The notes: generated by a model not told the origin, from the letters alone. DNA of 64,000 nt from an uncultured Acidovorax sp. (GCA_913774625.1 CAJYHL010000010.1:1-64000), one strand, 5' to 3'. Positions 32,496-41,346 are shown, numbered from the stretch's first letter. Numbers and translations: made by a program.

Positions 32496-33281
32496 TCAGC
32501 CCTGGTCGCCGCCACCGACGGGGAGCACCGTCCCCGTGATGTAGGAGGCCCGGTCCGAGGCGAGGAACAGAATCGCCTCGGCCTGTTCGTCCAGCGTGCC
32601 GTAGCGCTTCATCAAGGTGCTGGAGACCGTCTGGTCAACGATCTGCTGGTACCAGGCCTGGTCCTTGCGGCCCAGGCGGCCGGTATTGCGCGGAATGCGG
32701 CGTGGCGGCGCCTCGGTGCCCCCGGGCGCCACGGCGTTGACGCGGATGCCGCGCTCGCCGTTCTCGAACGCCAGGCAGGCCGTGAGCGCGTTCACGCCGC
32801 CCTTGGCCGCGCCGTAGGGCACGCGGTGGATGCTGCGCGTGGCGATGGACGAGACGTTGACGATGGCGCCCTTCTTCTTCTTGAGCATGTAGGGCAGCAC
32901 GGCGCGGCAGCACCACAGGGTCGGGAAGAGCGATCGCCGCACCTCGGCCTCGATCTCCTCGGGGCGGTAGTGCTCGTAGGGCTTGGTCCAGATGGTGCCG
33001 CCCACGTTGTTGACCAGCACGTCGATGCGGCGGAAGGCCTTGTGCGCCCGTGCCGCGGCGTCTTCCGCGCCGCTGAACTGTTCCAGATCCGCCTCGATCG
33101 CGATCACGCCGCCGGTGCCGCAGGTGGCAGAGAGACGGTCGCGCAATTCATGCACCAGCGGCGAGCGATCCACCAGGGCGAGGCGCGCGCCCCGCTCTGC
33201 GGCCAGCTCGGCCACCCGCTGCCCGATGCCCTGGGCCGCGCCGGTGATCAGCATGACCTGGCCTTTGAAGATGTCGTTCAT
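32496..33281 (-). CDS. benD: 1,6-dihydroxycyclohexa-2,4-diene-1-carboxylate dehydrogenase
   Basis: A 261-residue short-chain dehydrogenase: ITGAAQGIGQRVAELAAERG (NAD-binding), VLVNNVGGTIWTKPY, catalytic serine in NVSSIATRSIHRVPYGAAKGG with Tyr and Lys of the YxxxK motif, and VAPGGTEAPPRRIPRN, typical of BenD. The start overlaps the benC stop (ATGA). It oxidises the cis-diol made by BenABC to catechol with release of CO2, yielding NADH. Neighbouring genes leave little doubt on the function. Confidence 0.95.
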   Translation of the reverse strand: MNDIFKGQVMLITGAAQGIGQRVAELAAERGARLALVDRSPLVHELRDRLSATCGTGGVIAIEADLEQFSGAEDAAARAHKAFRRIDVLVNNVGGTIWTKPYEHYRPEEIEAEVRRSLFPTLWCCRAVLPYMLKKKKGAIVNVSSIATRSIHRVPYGAAKGGVNALTACLAFENGERGIRVNAVAPGGTEAPPRRIPRNTGRLGRKDQAWYQQIVDQTVSSTLMKRYGTLDEQAEAILFLASDRASYITGTVLPVGGGDQG

Positions 33282-34318
33282 GCGACGGCCTCCAGGGCGG
33301 GGGCCACTGCCGCCGCGTTGGGGGTGAACTTCTCGTAGTAGAAGTGGGCCGGCTCCAGCCCCGCGGCCTGGAAGTGCTTCTGCACGGCATCCACCATGGG
33401 TGGCGGGCCGCAGAGATAGACATCCACCGCTCCGCCGTGCAGCACCTCTTGCGGCATGTGCTGGGTCACGTAGCCCTGGCGCGGGTGCGTGGTCTGCGGG
33501 TCCGCGACGCAGGTGGAAAAGCTGAAGCCGGGAATGCGTTCGGCATAGGCCTGCAGCCGGTCCACCAGCACCAGGTCCTGGTCCCGCGTGACCCCGTAGA
33601 TCAGATGCACCGGCTGCCCGGACGGCTGGCTGGCCAGCACGTCCAGCATGGAGAGAAAGGGCGCAAGCCCCGTGCCGCCGGCCAGCAGGAGCAGCGGGCG
33701 CGTCACGTCGCGCAGGTAGAAGCTGCCCAGCGGCCCGGTGAGCTGCAGCGGCTGGCCCGGAGCGGCGCCTTCGAGCCAGCGGCTCATGAGGCCGCCCGGC
33801 ACCTGCTTGATCAGGAAGGTGATGCGCTGCGCGCCCGGCGCCGAGCTGAACGAATACGAGCGGTGCTGCGCGCTGCCCGGCACGCCGATGTTCACGTACT
33901 GGCCCGGCAGGAAGCGGGGCGGCGCCTGCGTCAGATCCAGCGCCAGTTCGTAGGCCGCATCGCCGAGCGCCGTGACCTCGGCGACGGTGGCGGCGAACTG
34001 GGCCGTGCCGGTCTTGCAGGCGGTGGAGGGCACGGGCACGGCGATCACGCAGTCCGCGCGGGGCATCATCTGGCAGGTCAGCACCAGGCCCTGCGCGGCC
34101 TCGTCCTGTGTCAGGGCCTCGTCGATGTAGTCGTCGCCCAGGTCGTAGCTGCCGGCCTCGGCGCGGCACTTGCAGGTGCCGCAGACGCCGTCGGAGCAGT
34201 CCATGGGCAGGTTGATGCGCTGGCGGAAGGCGGCGTCGAGCACCTTCTCGCCGGGGCCGCAGTCGATGAAGCGGGTGACGCCGTCCTCGAAGTTCAGGGC
34301 AATGCGGTGGCTGGTCAT
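33278..34318 (-). CDS. benC: benzoate 1,2-dioxygenase electron transfer component (reductase)
   Basis: A 346-residue flavoprotein reductase. The N-terminal plant-type ferredoxin domain has the 2Fe-2S ligands C-S-D-G-V-C-G-T-C near residues 40-48 and a fourth Cys (VLTCQMMPRADC). A flavin domain with RSYSFSSAP (FAD-binding RxYS) and an NAD domain with LLAGGTGLAPFLSMLD and VYLCGPPPMVDAV follow. It passes electrons from NADH to BenAB. It sits 19 bases after benB and overlaps benD by four bases. Length agrees with known BenC (336-348). Confidence 0.96.
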   Translation of the reverse strand: MTSHRIALNFEDGVTRFIDCGPGEKVLDAAFRQRINLPMDCSDGVCGTCKCRAEAGSYDLGDDYIDEALTQDEAAQGLVLTCQMMPRADCVIAVPVPSTACKTGTAQFAATVAEVTALGDAAYELALDLTQAPPRFLPGQYVNIGVPGSAQHRSYSFSSAPGAQRITFLIKQVPGGLMSRWLEGAAPGQPLQLTGPLGSFYLRDVTRPLLLLAGGTGLAPFLSMLDVLASQPSGQPVHLIYGVTRDQDLVLVDRLQAYAERIPGFSFSTCVADPQTTHPRQGYVTQHMPQEVLHGGAVDVYLCGPPPMVDAVQKHFQAAGLEPAHFYYEKFTPNAAAVAPALEAVA

Positions 34319-34337
34319 CGTGGTCTTCTCCTGCGTG

Positions 34338-34844
34338 TCAGAGGTGGTAGATGTCGATGACCTGGCGGATGTAGTCGTCCTTGAGGACGATCTTCTTGCG
34401 CGCGATCAGGTAGCCGCCGTCGCCCTGCCTTCTCAGCGTGGCGAAGACGGTGCCGAAGAACTGGTCCGTCTTCTGGTAGCGGTGGCTCAGCGTGTGGAAG
34501 TTGTAGCGCACGTCCACGGCGTCGCCGCGCTCCTGCAGCACCTCCACGTTGGCGATCATGTGGCTGGTGCGCGGCTCGGGCATGGAGGCGCTGGAGCGTT
34601 CCGTCTGGATGCGGAAGACGCGGTCCTCCAGTCCATGGCGGTTCGGGTAGTAGATCAGCGAGATCTCGCGCTGGGGGTCTTCGGTCAACTGGTCGTCGTC
34701 GTCCCAGGCCGGCATCCAGTACTCCACGTCGGGGGCGTACAGCTCCAGCCAGGCATCCCATTCGCGGTCGTCCAGATGGCGTGCCTCGCGGTAGAGAAAG
34801 GCGCTGATCGCGGCGTGGTCGGTGGGGTGGGCGGCGCCGCTCAT
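34338..34844 (-). CDS. benB: benzoate 1,2-dioxygenase small (beta) subunit
   Basis: A 168-residue ring-hydroxylating dioxygenase beta subunit, starting at the ATG that overlaps the benA stop (ATGA). It contains [40 protein letters not shown], the standard BenB/XylY opening, then [20 protein letters not shown] and [20 protein letters not shown] at the C-terminus. It has no metal centre; it supports the alpha subunits in an alpha3beta3 complex. The order benA-B-C-D is intact and co-directional. Confidence 0.96.
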   Translation of the reverse strand: MSGAAHPTDHAAISAFLYREARHLDDREWDAWLELYAPDVEYWMPAWDDDDQLTEDPQREISLIYYPNRHGLEDRVFRIQTERSSASMPEPRTSHMIANVEVLQERGDAVDVRYNFHTLSHRYQKTDQFFGTVFATLRRQGDGGYLIARKKIVLKDDYIRQVIDIYHL

Positions 34845-36205
34845 GGCTGCACCTCCTCGCGCTCCTGCTGCACGGCTTGGCGCAGGGTCTTCACCCAGTA
34901 GTCGTGCTGGCAGACGAAGAGGCCCTCGTCCTCGCTGCGGCTGCCGCTGAGCAGGGGCGACATGCCCATCTTCCTGGCGTTCTCGTCGGGCCCCTGCGTC
35001 CACAGCGGGGCGCCGCGGCTCAGGTCGTTCCACGGCGCATTCCTGCCGGCATAGCCGCTCTGGCAGGCGCGGAACTCCTCCAGGTCGTCGGCCGTGCCCA
35101 TGCCGGAGACGTTGAAGAAGTCCTCGTACTGGCGGATGCGGATGGCCCGGTTCTCGGCGCTCTCGCCCTTGGGGGCGAAGCAGTAGATGCTGATCTCGGT
35201 CTTGTCCACGCTGATCGGGCGGGCCACGCGGATCTGCGTGGAGAACTGGTCCATCAGATAGACGTTGGGGTAGAGGCAGAGGTTGCGCGTCTGGCTGACG
35301 ATGAACTCGGCCCGGTCTTCGCCCAGGCGTTCCTTGAGCGCTTCGCGGTGGCTGTACACCGGGCGGACCTCGGGGTTCATCGTGCGGGTCCACAGCAGGA
35401 TGTGGCCGTTCTCGAAGCCGTACACGCCGCCTACGCTCCGGCTCCAGCCGTTGGCATCGACGGCCTTGGTGCCGCCTTCCTTGCGGCGTCCCATGGTGGC
35501 CGCATAGTTCCAGTGCACGGAGCTGACGTGGTAGCCGTCGCTGCCGTTCTCCATCTGCATCTTCCAGTTGGCGTCGTAGGTGTAGGTGGAGCTGCCGCGC
35601 AGCACCTCCAGCCCCTCGGGCGCCTGGTCCACGATCTGGTCGATGATGACCTTCGTCTCGCCCAGGAAGTCCTCCAGCGGCTGCACCTCGGCCTTCAGGC
35701 TGCCGAACAGGAAGCCCTTGTAGCTTTCGAAGCGGGCCACCTTCTTCAGGTCGTGCGAGCCGCCGGTGTTGAACTGCACCGGGTACTCGGTGGTCTTCTC
35801 GTCCTTGACCTTGAGCAGCTTGCCGGCGTTGCTGAAGGTCCAGCCGTGGAACGGGCAGGTGAAGCTGCCCTTGTTGCCGTGCTTCTTGCGGCACAGCGTG
35901 GCGCCCCGGTGGGCGCAGGCGTTGATCATCGCGTTGAGCGTGCCGTCCTTGCTGCGCGTGATGACGATGGGCTGGCGGCCGATGTAGGTCGTGAAGTAGT
36001 CGTTGATCTCGGGGATCTGGCTCTCGTGCGCGAGATAGACCCAGTTGCCCTCGAAGATGTGCTTCATCTCGAGCTCGAACAGGGCCGGGTCGGTGAAGAT
36101 GTCGCGGCGGCAGCGGAAGACGCCGGCGTCCCTGTCGTGCTGCAGGGCCGATTCCAGCAGCTGCTCGATGTGGCCGTGCCGTGGCGTGGATGCGGTCGGG
36201 TTCAT
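34841..36205 (-). CDS. benA: benzoate 1,2-dioxygenase large (alpha) subunit
   Basis: A 454-residue ring-hydroxylating dioxygenase alpha subunit. Rieske 2Fe-2S ligands are in CAHRGATLC and CPFHGWTF (about residues 96-120), and the mononuclear iron site has [13 protein letters not shown] with the two His and a later Asp (ADDLEEFRA). N-terminal [29 protein letters not shown] is typical of BenA. It starts the oxidation of benzoate to the cis-1,2-diol with BenB and BenC. Length matches Acinetobacter BenA (461). A hairpin lies between catA and this gene. Confidence 0.97.
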   Translation of the reverse strand: MNPTASTPRHGHIEQLLESALQHDRDAGVFRCRRDIFTDPALFELEMKHIFEGNWVYLAHESQIPEINDYFTTYIGRQPIVITRSKDGTLNAMINACAHRGATLCRKKHGNKGSFTCPFHGWTFSNAGKLLKVKDEKTTEYPVQFNTGGSHDLKKVARFESYKGFLFGSLKAEVQPLEDFLGETKVIIDQIVDQAPEGLEVLRGSSTYTYDANWKMQMENGSDGYHVSSVHWNYAATMGRRKEGGTKAVDANGWSRSVGGVYGFENGHILLWTRTMNPEVRPVYSHREALKERLGEDRAEFIVSQTRNLCLYPNVYLMDQFSTQIRVARPISVDKTEISIYCFAPKGESAENRAIRIRQYEDFFNVSGMGTADDLEEFRACQSGYAGRNAPWNDLSRGAPLWTQGPDENARKMGMSPLLSGSRSEDEGLFVCQHDYWVKTLRQAVQQEREEVQP

Positions 36206-36275
36206 GGGAGGTCCTCGTGGGGTGCGTTCATCCGCCGCGGCCTGGCGCCGCGTCGCGGTGTGTGCGGGAAGGGTG

Positions 36276-36300
36276 GAAGGCCCCGCCGTCGGGGGCCTTC
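36276..36300. repeat. hairpin between catA and benA
   Basis: GAAGGCCCC (36276-36284) pairs perfectly with GGGGCCTTC (36292-36300) across a seven-base loop. It lies immediately after the catA stop. There is no T-tract on the operon strand, so it probably acts as a processing or stability element between the catBA and benABCD parts, not as a strong terminator. Confidence 0.6.
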
Positions 36301-36306
36301 AGGTCG

Positions 36307-37242
36307 TCAGGCCGCGAGCCGGGGACGGTTCACGAGCTGGTTGTCCACGCCGTCCACCAGCGCGCTGAGCGTGATGTCGAAGTGGATTTCAGCGAACGGC
36401 CCGGTCAGGCCGTGGGCCTGGATGCTGGCTGCGTCCGTGCGCTCGACCAGCGGCGGGATCAGGCCTTCGCGGGTGGCGTAGGCGAAGTCGTCATACACCA
36501 GCGGGTCGCCGTCGATGTTGATCTGCGTGGTGAGCTTGCGGTGGCCGTCCGCCGTCACGAAGAAGTGGATGTGCGCGGGGCGGTTGCCGTGCCGGCCCAG
36601 CCGCTGCAGCAGCACGTGCGTGGGGCCGCCGGGCGGCACGCCGTAGCCTGCGGGCACGATGCTCTGGAATTTGTAGCGGCCTTGGGCGTCGGTGACGATG
36701 GTGCGGCGCATGTTGAACGGCTTCTGCTCGCCGGTCGGGTCGAAGTGGGAATAGAAGCCCTTGGTGTTGGCATGCCAGACCTCCACGGTGGCGCCGGGCA
36801 GGGGCTGGCCGTCCGCGCCGAAGACCGTGCCGTGCATGATCAGGGTGTGGCCCTGCTGGTCGCTGCCGTCGTCCAGCCGCGCGAAGCCCTGCGCGACCGG
36901 CGCGCCGGCCACGTACAGCGGGCCTTCGATGGTGCGCGGCGTGCCGTTTTCCACGCCCAGCGCGGCGTCCTCGGCGTCCATGCGCATGTCGTAGTAGCGG
37001 TCCAGCCCCAGGCCGGGGGACAGCAGGCCGGCTTCGCCGCGCGTGCCCAGCTGGTTGAGGTAGGCGATGCCGGCCCAGTATTCGTCGGAGGTGATGTCGA
37101 GGTCCTCGATCGCCTTGAACAGGTCCGAGAGGATGCGGTGGACGATGGCCTTGGTGCGCGCGTCGCCGCCTTCTTGCGTGAGGCCGCTGGCCAGGCGCAG
37201 GAAGTCCTGGACTTCGGCGGTGTGGAAGATCTTGGTGCTCAT
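36307..37242 (-). CDS. catA: catechol 1,2-dioxygenase
   Basis: A 311-residue intradiol dioxygenase. The fold signature LPGATVEVWHANTKGFYSHF and the iron ligands fit: Tyr in GFYSHFD and GRYKFQSIVPAGYG, and His in RPAHIHFFVTADGHRKLTTQ INIDGD. The N-terminus has DFLRLASGLTQEGGDARTKAI VHRILSD, the helical dimer domain of CatA. It opens catechol to cis,cis-muconate. It is encoded between catB and benA on the same strand; 58 bases separate it from catB. No chlorocatechol-type signature is evident. Confidence 0.96.
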   Translation of the reverse strand: MSTKIFHTAEVQDFLRLASGLTQEGGDARTKAIVHRILSDLFKAIEDLDITSDEYWAGIAYLNQLGTRGEAGLLSPGLGLDRYYDMRMDAEDAALGVENGTPRTIEGPLYVAGAPVAQGFARLDDGSDQQGHTLIMHGTVFGADGQPLPGATVEVWHANTKGFYSHFDPTGEQKPFNMRRTIVTDAQGRYKFQSIVPAGYGVPPGGPTHVLLQRLGRHGNRPAHIHFFVTADGHRKLTTQINIDGDPLVYDDFAYATREGLIPPLVERTDAASIQAHGLTGPFAEIHFDITLSALVDGVDNQLVNRPRLAA

Positions 37243-37300
37243 GGTGGTCTCCGTTCTGTGGGGTTGTTGATCGTGGGTCGTGGGAGTCGTGGGCGCGGTT

Positions 37301-38512
37301 TCAGGCCGCCTGAGCGGTCGCCGGGGCCACGCTGATGCGTGGCCGGTCGCGGCGGAAGTGCCGCACGCGGTCTTCGTCCAGCGCGATGCCGAGTCCGGGG
37401 CCGCCCGGGATCTGCAGCTCGAAGTCCTGGTAGGCGAGCGGCCGGGTCAGGATTTCCTCGGTCAGCAGCAGGGGGCCGAACAGCTCGGTGCCCCAGCGCA
37501 GTTCGCGGAAGGTCGAGAAAACATGGGCCGAGGCGATGGAGCCCACGGCGCCTTCCAGCATGGTTCCGCCGTACAGCCCGATGTGCGCCGCATCGGCGAT
37601 GGCCGCCACCTGCTGCGCGGCCAGCAGGCCGCCCGACTGTTCGGTCTTGATGGCGAACACGTCCGCGCCGCGGGCGCTGGCCAGCGCGAAGGCCGAGGCC
37701 GGTCCGGTCAGCGATTCGTCGGCCATGACGGCGATGGGGTACTTGCCGGTCAGCCGCGCCAGGGCATCGGCGCTGCCGACGGGCTGCTCGACCAGTTCGC
37801 AGCCGGCATCCACCAGCCCGGCCAGCCCGTAATGCGCTTCCAGCTCGGTCCAGGCCATGTTCACATCGACGCGCACGCTGGCCTCATCGCCCAGCGCCTG
37901 CCGGATCGCCGCCACGTGCGCCACGTCCTCGCGCACGGGCTTGCGCCCGATCTTGAGTTTGAAGATCCGGTGCCGGCGGCTGGCCAGCATGCGCTGCGCC
38001 TCGTCGATGTCGCGCGCCGTATCGCCGGACGCCAGCGTCCAGGCCACCGGCAGGCGATCGCGCAGGCGGCCGCCCAGCAGCTCGGACACCGGCAGGCCCA
38101 CGCGGTGGCCCAGCGCATCGAAGAGGGCCGTCTCGACGGCGCATTTGGCGAAGCGGTTGTCGCGCACGGCCTTGCCCAGCCGCGCCATCAGCGCGGCGAC
38201 CCGGCTGGCGTCCGCACCCAGCATCAGCGGCGCGAAATAGGTGTCGATGGCGAGCTTCATGCCCTCGGGCGATTCGGCGCCGTACGCCAGGCCGCCGATG
38301 GTCGTGCCTTCGCCGATGCCCACGGTGCCGTCCGAGCAGCGAACGCGCACCAGCATCAGCGTCTGGCCGTGCATGGTCGCCATGGACAGCTGGTGGGGGC
38401 GGATGGTGGGCAGATCGACCAGCATGGTCTCCACCTTGTCGATGACGGCGGTGGAGCGGGTGGTGGCGCTGGCCAGGGGCGAAGTGGCGTTGGTGGGCTG
38501 CATGGCCACCAT
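37301..38512 (-). CDS. catB: muconate cycloisomerase
   Basis: A 403-residue enolase-superfamily enzyme. Lys of the catalytic KxK motif lies in FKLKIGRKPVREDVAHV, metal ligands follow in RVDVNMAW, LVEQPV and VMADESL, and the second catalytic Lys in ADVFAIKTEQSGGLLAA. The C-terminal loop LYGGTMLEGAVGSIASAH is typical of CatB. Two starts three codons apart are possible (MVAMQPTNA); the shorter (38503) is equally likely. It converts cis,cis-muconate to muconolactone and is the first gene of the operon, downstream of the BenM/CatM-type operator. catC and catD are not adjacent. Confidence 0.95.
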   Translation of the reverse strand: MVAMQPTNATSPLASATTRSTAVIDKVETMLVDLPTIRPHQLSMATMHGQTLMLVRVRCSDGTVGIGEGTTIGGLAYGAESPEGMKLAIDTYFAPLMLGADASRVAALMARLGKAVRDNRFAKCAVETALFDALGHRVGLPVSELLGGRLRDRLPVAWTLASGDTARDIDEAQRMLASRRHRIFKLKIGRKPVREDVAHVAAIRQALGDEASVRVDVNMAWTELEAHYGLAGLVDAGCELVEQPVGSADALARLTGKYPIAVMADESLTGPASAFALASARGADVFAIKTEQSGGLLAAQQVAAIADAAHIGLYGGTMLEGAVGSIASAHVFSTFRELRWGTELFGPLLLTEEILTRPLAYQDFELQIPGGPGLGIALDEDRVRHFRRDRPRISVAPATAQAA

Positions 38513-38561
38513 TGAACGGCAGTCACCCCGTGCCGATCCAACACCAAATTGGTCTTGTCAG

Positions 38562-38576
38562 ATACCTTTTAAGTAT
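38562..38576. promoter_or_regulatory. BenM/CatM-type LysR operator (ATAC-N7-GTAT)
   Basis: An exact ATAC (38562-38565), seven bases, GTAT (38573-38576) lies in the 135-base divergent gap between catB and the LysR gene. This is the established BenM/CatM recognition consensus. Only one exact copy is seen; a related GGTATGGTTTACC lies at 38632-38644, next to the LysR start. Muconate and/or benzoate-responsive activation of the catB-first operon is expected. Confidence 0.8.
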
Positions 38577-38647
38577 GGTTGTCTTGAATGCCCATGAATA
38601 ACAAGGACTTAAGATCTGAGCATTCACCGGTGGTATGGTTTACCCGA

Positions 38648-39673
38648 ATGGATCTACGTCAATTGCGCTACTTCGTGGCCGTGGCCACCACCCGCAACTT
38701 CACCCGTGCGGCGGAGGCGATGCACATCGCGCAGCCGCCCCTCAGCCGGCAGATCCAGTTGCTGGAAGAGGAGCTCGGCGTGCAGCTCATCCAGCGCAAC
38801 AGCCGGCCGGTGCGCCTGACGGAAGCCGGGCGGCTCTTCCACGAGCAGTCCCTGCAGGTGCTGCAGCGCGTCGATCAGATGAAGGTGAGCGCACGGCAGG
38901 CCGGGCGCCATCTGCGGCAGTCGATCTCCATCGGCTACGTAGGGTCCACGCTCTACGGCGGCCTGCCCATGCTGGTGCGCATGTTCCGCCAGCGCCATCC
39001 CGATACCGACGTGCACCTGGTGGACCTGAGTTCGGTCCAGCAGATCAGCGAACTCAAGACCGGCCGCATCGACCTCGGGTTCGGCCGCATCAGGACCAAC
39101 GACACCTCGGTCGCACGCACCGTGCTGCGTGAAGAGCGGCTGGTGCTGGCCATGCCGCCCGGCTCGCCGCTGGCCGCAGACCGGGGGCTGGTCAGCTTGC
39201 GGGAAGTGGCGCATCAGCGCCTCATCGTCTTTCCGAAGGAGCCGCGGCCCAGCTATGCGGACCATGTGCTCGGGCTGTTGCACGACCAGGGCATACCGCT
39301 GGCCGAGATCCATGAAGTGCGCGAGCTGCAGGCCGCGCTGGGCCTGGTCGCTGCGGAAATGGGGGTCTGCATCGTGCCCGCCGCAGCGCGGATGCGCACG
39401 GACCTGGCCTACCGGCTCATCGAAGACGAGGGCGCCACCTCGCCGATCATTCTCAGCCACCGCCTGAACGACGACTCCTGGTACGTCGCGGCGATCAAGC
39501 AGCTCATCGCCGAGATGTATGCGCAGAACCCGCCGTGGCTGGACTTCGACACCAATGCCTTTCCCGCGCAAAACGCCGCCGGCCCGCAGCAGGCGGCCGA
39601 GGCGGTCCGGGGCAAGGCGCGGGCCCGCAAGCGCGGCGGGCCGCCGGCGGGTGACACCGGGCCTGCTCAGTAG
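38648..39673 (+). CDS. benM: LysR-family regulator of benzoate/catechol genes (BenM/CatM/CatR-like)
   Basis: A 341-residue LysR regulator starting at the ATG of MDLRQLRYFVAVATTRNFTR; 20 upstream in-frame residues have no support. The HTH has AAEAMHIAQPPLSRQIQLLE EELGVQLIQR. The effector domain includes GYVGSTLYGGLPMLVRMFRQ and LSSVQQISELKTGRIDLGFG R, and FPKEPRPSYADHVLGL, which match the BenM/CatM branch. The C-terminal 40 residues are an Ala/Arg/Lys-rich tail. It is divergent from catB over an exact BenM/CatM-type box. The last seven bases overlap the convergent dehydrogenase gene. Confidence 0.9.
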   Translation: MDLRQLRYFVAVATTRNFTRAAEAMHIAQPPLSRQIQLLEEELGVQLIQRNSRPVRLTEAGRLFHEQSLQVLQRVDQMKVSARQAGRHLRQSISIGYVGSTLYGGLPMLVRMFRQRHPDTDVHLVDLSSVQQISELKTGRIDLGFGRIRTNDTSVARTVLREERLVLAMPPGSPLAADRGLVSLREVAHQRLIVFPKEPRPSYADHVLGLLHDQGIPLAEIHEVRELQAALGLVAAEMGVCIVPAAARMRTDLAYRLIEDEGATSPIILSHRLNDDSWYVAAIKQLIAEMYAQNPPWLDFDTNAFPAQNAAGPQQAAEAVRGKARARKRGGPPAGDTGPAQ

Positions 39674-40515
39674 CTGTACACGCCCTGGCCCGTCTTGCGG
39701 CCCAGGCGGCCGGCGGCCACCATTTCCTTGAGCAGCGGGCAGGGGCGGTACTTGCTGTCGCCGAACTCGTCCAGATAGACGTTCATCACCGCCAGGCACA
39801 CGTCCAGGCCGATCATGTCGGCCAGGGCCAGCGGGCCGATGGGCTGGTTGCAGCCCAGCTTCATGCCGGCATCGATGTCCTCCGGCGTGGCCAGGCCTTC
39901 GGCCAGCACGAAGAAGGCCTCGTTGATCATCGGCACCAGGATGCGGTTGACCACGAAGCCGGGCGCGTTCTTCACCGTGATGGGGCTCTTGCCCAGGCGC
40001 TCGGCCAGGGCCTTGACGGCATCGTGCGTGGCGTCGCTGGTCTGCAGGCCGCGGATGATCTCCACCAGCGCCATCATCGGCACCGGGTTGAAGAAGTGCA
40101 TGCCGATGAAGCGGTCGGGCCGCGAGGTGGCGGCGGCCAGCTGCGTGATGGAGATCGACGAGGTGTTGGACGCCACGATGACCTCGGGCGCGGCGATCGC
40201 ATCCACCTGCTTGAGGATTTTCACCTTGAGTTCGTGGTTTTCGGTGGCGGCCTCGATGATGAGCTGCGCGGCCTTCAGGTCGTCGTAGCTGGTCGAAGTC
40301 TTGATGCGCGCCAGCGCCGCGTCCTTGTCGGCCGGCGTGCATTTTTCCTTCTTGATGAGCCGGTCCAGGCTGCTGGCCACGGTGGCCAGTCCCTTTTGCA
40401 CGGCGGCCTCGGAAATGTCCACCATCACCACGTCGATGCCCGACACCGCGCACGCCTGTGCGATGCCGTTGCCCATGGTGCCCGCGCCGATGATGCCGAC
40501 GGTCGTGATCGTCAT
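39667..40515 (-). CDS. hbd: 3-hydroxybutyryl-CoA dehydrogenase
   Basis: A 282-residue NAD-dependent 3-hydroxyacyl-CoA dehydrogenase, starting at the ATG of MTITTVGIIGAGTMGNGIAQ (Rossmann GxGxxG). SNTSSISITQLAAATSRPDR FIGMHFFNPVP carries the catalytic Ser and His, and FVVNRILVPMINEA the supporting Asn. C-terminal IDAGMKLGCNQPIGPLALAD MIGLDVCL is typical. Length equals clostridial Hbd (282). It oxidises 3-hydroxybutyryl-CoA in beta-oxidation or polyhydroxybutyrate-linked metabolism. Its 3' 200 bases recur as a decayed copy at 30875-31064 on the far side of the ben/cat block. Confidence 0.95.
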   Translation of the reverse strand: MTITTVGIIGAGTMGNGIAQACAVSGIDVVMVDISEAAVQKGLATVASSLDRLIKKEKCTPADKDAALARIKTSTSYDDLKAAQLIIEAATENHELKVKILKQVDAIAAPEVIVASNTSSISITQLAAATSRPDRFIGMHFFNPVPMMALVEIIRGLQTSDATHDAVKALAERLGKSPITVKNAPGFVVNRILVPMINEAFFVLAEGLATPEDIDAGMKLGCNQPIGPLALADMIGLDVCLAVMNVYLDEFGDSKYRPCPLLKEMVAAGRLGRKTGQGVYSY

Positions 40516-40634
40516 GTGAATGTCCCTTGTCTGGTTGGCTGGTCTGGTTGCAATAGAGGCTGGCAGCCCCGCGCCGCATGGTATCGGCAATCCGTGGCCC
40601 ATTCCTGGGGAACCTCTGCGCGAATCACCGCGCC

Positions 40635-40741
40635 GTGTGCATCTGCGGAATCAGGCCGTCTGCTGCGTTGCAAATCCTCGCAATAGCCGGGCTATTGCTG
40701 CGTTTTGCGCCTTGCAGCCCTTCCCGATCCGCAGCGCACAC
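40635..40741. repeat. 107-bp imperfect palindrome next to a gene remnant
   Basis: The arms are GTGTGC...CTGCGGAATCAGG on the left and CCCGATCCGCAG...GCACAC on the right, with a perfect inner stem GCAATAGCC-G-GGCTATTGC centred at 40689. It ends exactly where the GMC oxidoreductase remnant begins (40742). The structure is like the 112-bp palindrome at 56117-56228. It could be a REP/MITE-like mobile element left in a deletion junction. Confidence 0.7.
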
Positions 40742-41227
40742 TTGCCGCTCGATTCGTGCCACGTCTGCCTGCTGCAGCCGCGCAGCCGGGGCCGCGTGAG
40801 CCTGGCCAGCGCCGACCCGCAGGCCCTGCCGCTGGTGGATCCGGCCTTTCTTTCCGATGAAGACGACCTGCAGCGCCTGGTGCGCGGCGTGCGGCGCATG
40901 CGCGAGATCCTCGTCCAGCCCGCGCTGGCCGGCCTGGGCGGGCGCGAACTGGCACGCTCGGCCGGTGCGCAGAGCGATGCGCAGATCGCCGAATTCATCC
41001 GCCGCCATGCCGACACCGTCTACCACCCGGTGGGCAGCTGCCGCATGGGCCCCGGCGGGCCGGCTGCGCTGGACGTGGTCGATGCGCGGCTGCGCGTGCA
41101 TGGCCTGGAAGGCCTGCGCGTGGTCGATGCGTCGGTCATGCCGCGCGTCGTGAGCGGCAACACCAATGCGCCCACCATCATGATCGCGGAGAAGGCGGTG
41201 GATCTGCTGCGGCAGGACGCCGGCTGA
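40742..41227 (+). pseudogene. truncated GMC oxidoreductase (C-terminal domain only)
   Basis: About 161 codons matching only the C-terminal domain of choline-dehydrogenase-like GMC flavoproteins: [37 protein letters not shown], the catalytic His in [13 protein letters not shown], and [31 protein letters not shown]. The FAD-binding N-terminal ~370 residues are missing; the reading frame runs up to the palindrome at 40635-40741. No start codon with a ribosome site is seen. A nonfunctional remnant is the best reading. Its own frame is intact to the stop. Confidence 0.85.
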
Positions 41228-41346
41228 GCGCATGCCAGGCCTGGCCTGGACCAGGGCGCCTTGCCGGGCTCTTATCATTCACCGGCTTTTTCGCCGGCCC
41301 GCGCCGGCGTCTTTCCTTCCAACCCCTTGCCCGGAACCGACCGCCC

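Noticed and set aside
38588-38647. Earlier start for the LysR regulator (20 more residues)
   Set aside because: The conserved LysR N-terminus begins at MDLRQLRYF; the extra residues lie in the operator/promoter region.
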